From assembly GCA_031284085.1 (NCBI GenBank), contig JAITAM010000123.1, positions 1 through 7,655 on the forward strand: a stretch of DNA of 7,655 nucleotides, given 5' to 3'. Under the pieces are notes generated by a model. It saw only the letters and a program-made list of their open reading frames with translations. It did no database searches and was not told the DNA's origin. This document shows positions 6,245-7,655 of the stretch, one piece after another. A program made the position numbers and the translations under genes. Origin of the DNA: Spirochaetaceae bacterium (GTDB lineage: Bacteria > Spirochaetota > Spirochaetia > Treponematales > Breznakiellaceae). Within the stretch, counting starts at the first letter, position 1. Each line of letters starts with the position of its first letter.

Positions 6245-7468
6245 TTATTCGCCACCCTGATCAGCACCGGGGGTTACTGCAAATGCCTGCTGTGGTGCCT
6301 GGCGTTGCAAATCTAACAAACGCTGGACTTGCTGAATACCAGTATTCTGCATCTCATTCTGCCGCCGTGCAGCCTCACGATCTCTAATGATACCCCACAG
6401 GGATTCATCTTCAATATCGCGGTCATACTCAGGCTCGAGTACTGCCTTATCATAGATAAGCTTAACATCTTTGAAGTAGGTTATAAAATCGCCACCAACT
6501 GCTCCTGCTTCACGCTGGATTTTAAATCCACCAAACTTAACGAAAGGCATGGATTGCGGATACATAGGATACAGTCGAAGATCACGATTCCGTACATCTT
6601 TAACATAATTAGGATTATCCCATACCAAAGTTCCCCACCCTTCAAAATTCAGGTAGCCCATGAAATAAGCAGTTTCTTTACCTTTGTCATCAATAAGAAT
6701 TACAGACAGTGAATGAGGATAGTTAAGTCCATACACATTTACGGCAATGGATTTAATGGTTCCAACATTCTTTACTACACCGTAACCTTTATTCAGGGTA
6801 ACTTCCTCTCCACCAACTGTTGTGGTAAAGGTATACTCAAGATCCCCTAGGTTAAGAAGGTTAGCTTCAAACCGGCTCGGTGAGGTAATTCCATTATTTG
6901 GAACATCCACCGCACCAATGTCTCCACCCCGGTCAACAGAAACTGTTTCTGGGCGCTCAAAAGTTCCATCATCACCGATGGTAGCTTGAGGTTCATAAGC
7001 CGGGATTTCAAAAGGCGGTTTAATAACTGCACTTACATTGTAAGCTTCTACCGGGAAATGAATCCTTGCACCCATGACAAAAGCCCATGCTTTAGAGGGA
7101 GCTTCAAGAGTGTAACTGAGAGCTTTAGTCTCTACTGAACGTGCTGACTGGGTCAATTCAATATCCCAGTTTCCAATAGCTAGCGAAGACTTCAATGCCC
7201 ATTCATGCCGAGCAGTGAAATTAGCATTAGCCTTGCTGTTATTGAAATCCATCAAGGTAGCACGATTCTGCGTGGGGGGCAACTCCTCTGCCACAACAAT
7301 ATCCCCCGTTCTTCGATCACGATCGGGGATCTCATTACCATTTTTATCCAACCGCGGTGGGTGGATATCAGCAGTGAGTAGGGAGAAATCGATCAACACA
7401 GCCTCATCAGCGACCACTACTCCTACAGTGAGCAAGGCGATGACTACTAGAATGAATATCCGTTTCAT
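6245..7468 (-). CDS. flaA: Flagellar filament outer-layer (sheath) protein FlaA
   Basis: A 407-residue secreted protein that coats the FlaB core of spirochaetal periplasmic flagella and affects filament stiffness and shape. Residues 1-20 are a signal peptide (MKRIFILVVI, then a hydrophobic stretch ending VVVA) with probable cleavage before DEAVLIDF. Stretches I recall from treponemal FlaA include EAVLIDFSLLTADI near the mature start, PPFEIPAYE (151-159) and GYGVVKNVGTIKSIAVNVYG (228-247). Further along are NYPHSL, YFMGYLNFEGW and YFKDVKLIYDKAVL (331-344), then a charged, glutamine-rich tail. From memory T. pallidum FlaA has about 350 residues; much of the excess here falls in a glycine- and acid-rich stretch around 165-227. 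ATG at 7468 has AAAGGAG with a 6-nt spacer; a TTG two codons earlier would touch that signal. It has its own promoter and terminator, so it is essentially a single-gene unit. Confidence 0.96.
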   Translation of the reverse strand: MKRIFILVVIALLTVGVVVADEAVLIDFSLLTADIHPPRLDKNGNEIPDRDRRTGDIVVAEELPPTQNRATLMDFNNSKANANFTARHEWALKSSLAIGNWDIELTQSARSVETKALSYTLEAPSKAWAFVMGARIHFPVEAYNVSAVIKPPFEIPAYEPQATIGDDGTFERPETVSVDRGGDIGAVDVPNNGITSPSRFEANLLNLGDLEYTFTTTVGGEEVTLNKGYGVVKNVGTIKSIAVNVYGLNYPHSLSVILIDDKGKETAYFMGYLNFEGWGTLVWDNPNYVKDVRNRDLRLYPMYPQSMPFVKFGGFKIQREAGAVGGDFITYFKDVKLIYDKAVLEPEYDRDIEDESLWGIIRDREAARRQNEMQNTGIQQVQRLLDLQRQAPQQAFAVTPGADQGGE

Positions 7469-7511
7469 TCTCAACTCCTTTAATATCTGACATAAAAAAA
7501 CAACTAGTGGA

Positions 7512-7539
7512 AGTATACCATATACGTTTGATTTGTCAA
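7512..7539 (-). promoter_or_regulatory. Sigma-70-type promoter of flaA
   Basis: On the minus strand a perfect -35 box TTGACA (7539-7534) is followed after 16 bp by TATACT (7517-7512), with TGG directly before it, an extended -10. Transcription should start near 7505 and give a leader of about 37 nt. Spirochaetal flaA genes are known to use vegetative promoters, unlike many flaB genes that use sigma-28, which agrees with this site. Confidence 0.85.
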
Positions 7540-7576
7540 CGTCTTTTATACTTCGTTCGGCACAACGTCCATATTT

Positions 7577-7605
7577 ACTTTACGGCAAAAAATAAAATAA
7601 GTCAA
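7577..7605 (-). promoter_or_regulatory. Possible second, upstream promoter of flaA
   Basis: TTGACT (7605-7600), a 17-bp very T-rich spacer, then TAAAGT (7582-7577) on the minus strand. The -35 box and spacing are good and the -10 box is weaker. It may be a tandem promoter for flaA, or the A/T-rich tract may act as an upstream element for the nearer one. Confidence 0.4.
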
Positions 7606-7655
7606 CAAGTAACAAGCAAGAAAACAGAAAAATTTGCGATCGCAGGTAAGAAAAG
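7606..7655. other. Right-edge intergenic sequence
   Basis: No gene, RNA or terminator is visible. The only pattern is a 10-bp palindrome, TGCGATCGCA (7635-7644), and short repeated CAAG/AACAAG words at 7604-7620. The neighbouring gene upstream of flaA lies beyond the window. Confidence 0.4.

Noticed and set aside
6329..6712. Plus-strand open frame of 127 codons inside flaA
   Set aside because: It lies entirely antisense to a certain gene and has no ribosome-binding site or recognisable product.
7577..7605. Sigma-28 (FliA) promoter, because GCCGTAAA resembles the GCCGATAA -10
   Set aside because: No TAAA-type -35 box lies at the required spacing, and a sigma-70-like reading fits better.
7635..7644. 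Palindrome TGCGATCGCA as an operator
   Set aside because: It is a single short palindrome far upstream of the promoters with no second copy, so a regulator site cannot be supported.

Overview
The window looks like a chromosomal segment of a spirochaete, most likely a Treponema. The decisive marker is a well-preserved FlaA, the periplasmic flagellar filament outer-layer protein, whose C-terminal half matches what I remember of treponemal FlaA. Base composition is middling, by eye in the mid-40s percent GC. That would suit the oral T. vincentii/T. medium type better than low-GC T. denticola, but the species cannot be fixed from the sequence.

Layout: everything from the right edge to about position 807 is on the minus strand. 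Reading in the direction of transcription: flaA (7468-6245) with a near-consensus sigma-70 promoter, then a strong intrinsic terminator (6173-6210), then a tightly packed run of five genes. These are a RelA/SpoT-domain protein with a C-terminal TPR array (6160-4940), pepF oligoendopeptidase (4900-3125), a MscS-family channel (3093-2074), a FliL-like single-pass membrane protein with a TTG start that overlaps the channel gene (2102-1548), and rsmG 16S rRNA methyltransferase (1457-807). Gaps of 39, 30, -29 and 90 bp suggest one operon, but I see no convincing promoter for it.

The left 800 bases are different. On the plus strand there is the C-terminal end of a TPR protein (2-424) that continues off the left edge. 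Directly behind it lies a decayed second copy of the same family's non-TPR domain (about 411-617), with a nonsense change and a 2-bp deletion. The rest, up to the rsmG stop, holds no recognisable gene. This end looks like a recombining, paralogue-rich locus meeting a conserved housekeeping operon head-on.

Functionally the window joins motility (FlaA, possibly the FliL-like protein), nucleotide second-messenger metabolism (RelA/SpoT-TPR), osmotic protection (MscS), peptide degradation (PepF) and ribosome modification (RsmG). The least ordinary items are the RelA/SpoT-TPR fusion with its ribosome-binding site pressed against the flaA terminator, the decayed paralogue, and the enlarged FlaA. I see no CRISPR array, rRNA, tRNA, insertion sequence or complete mobile element.
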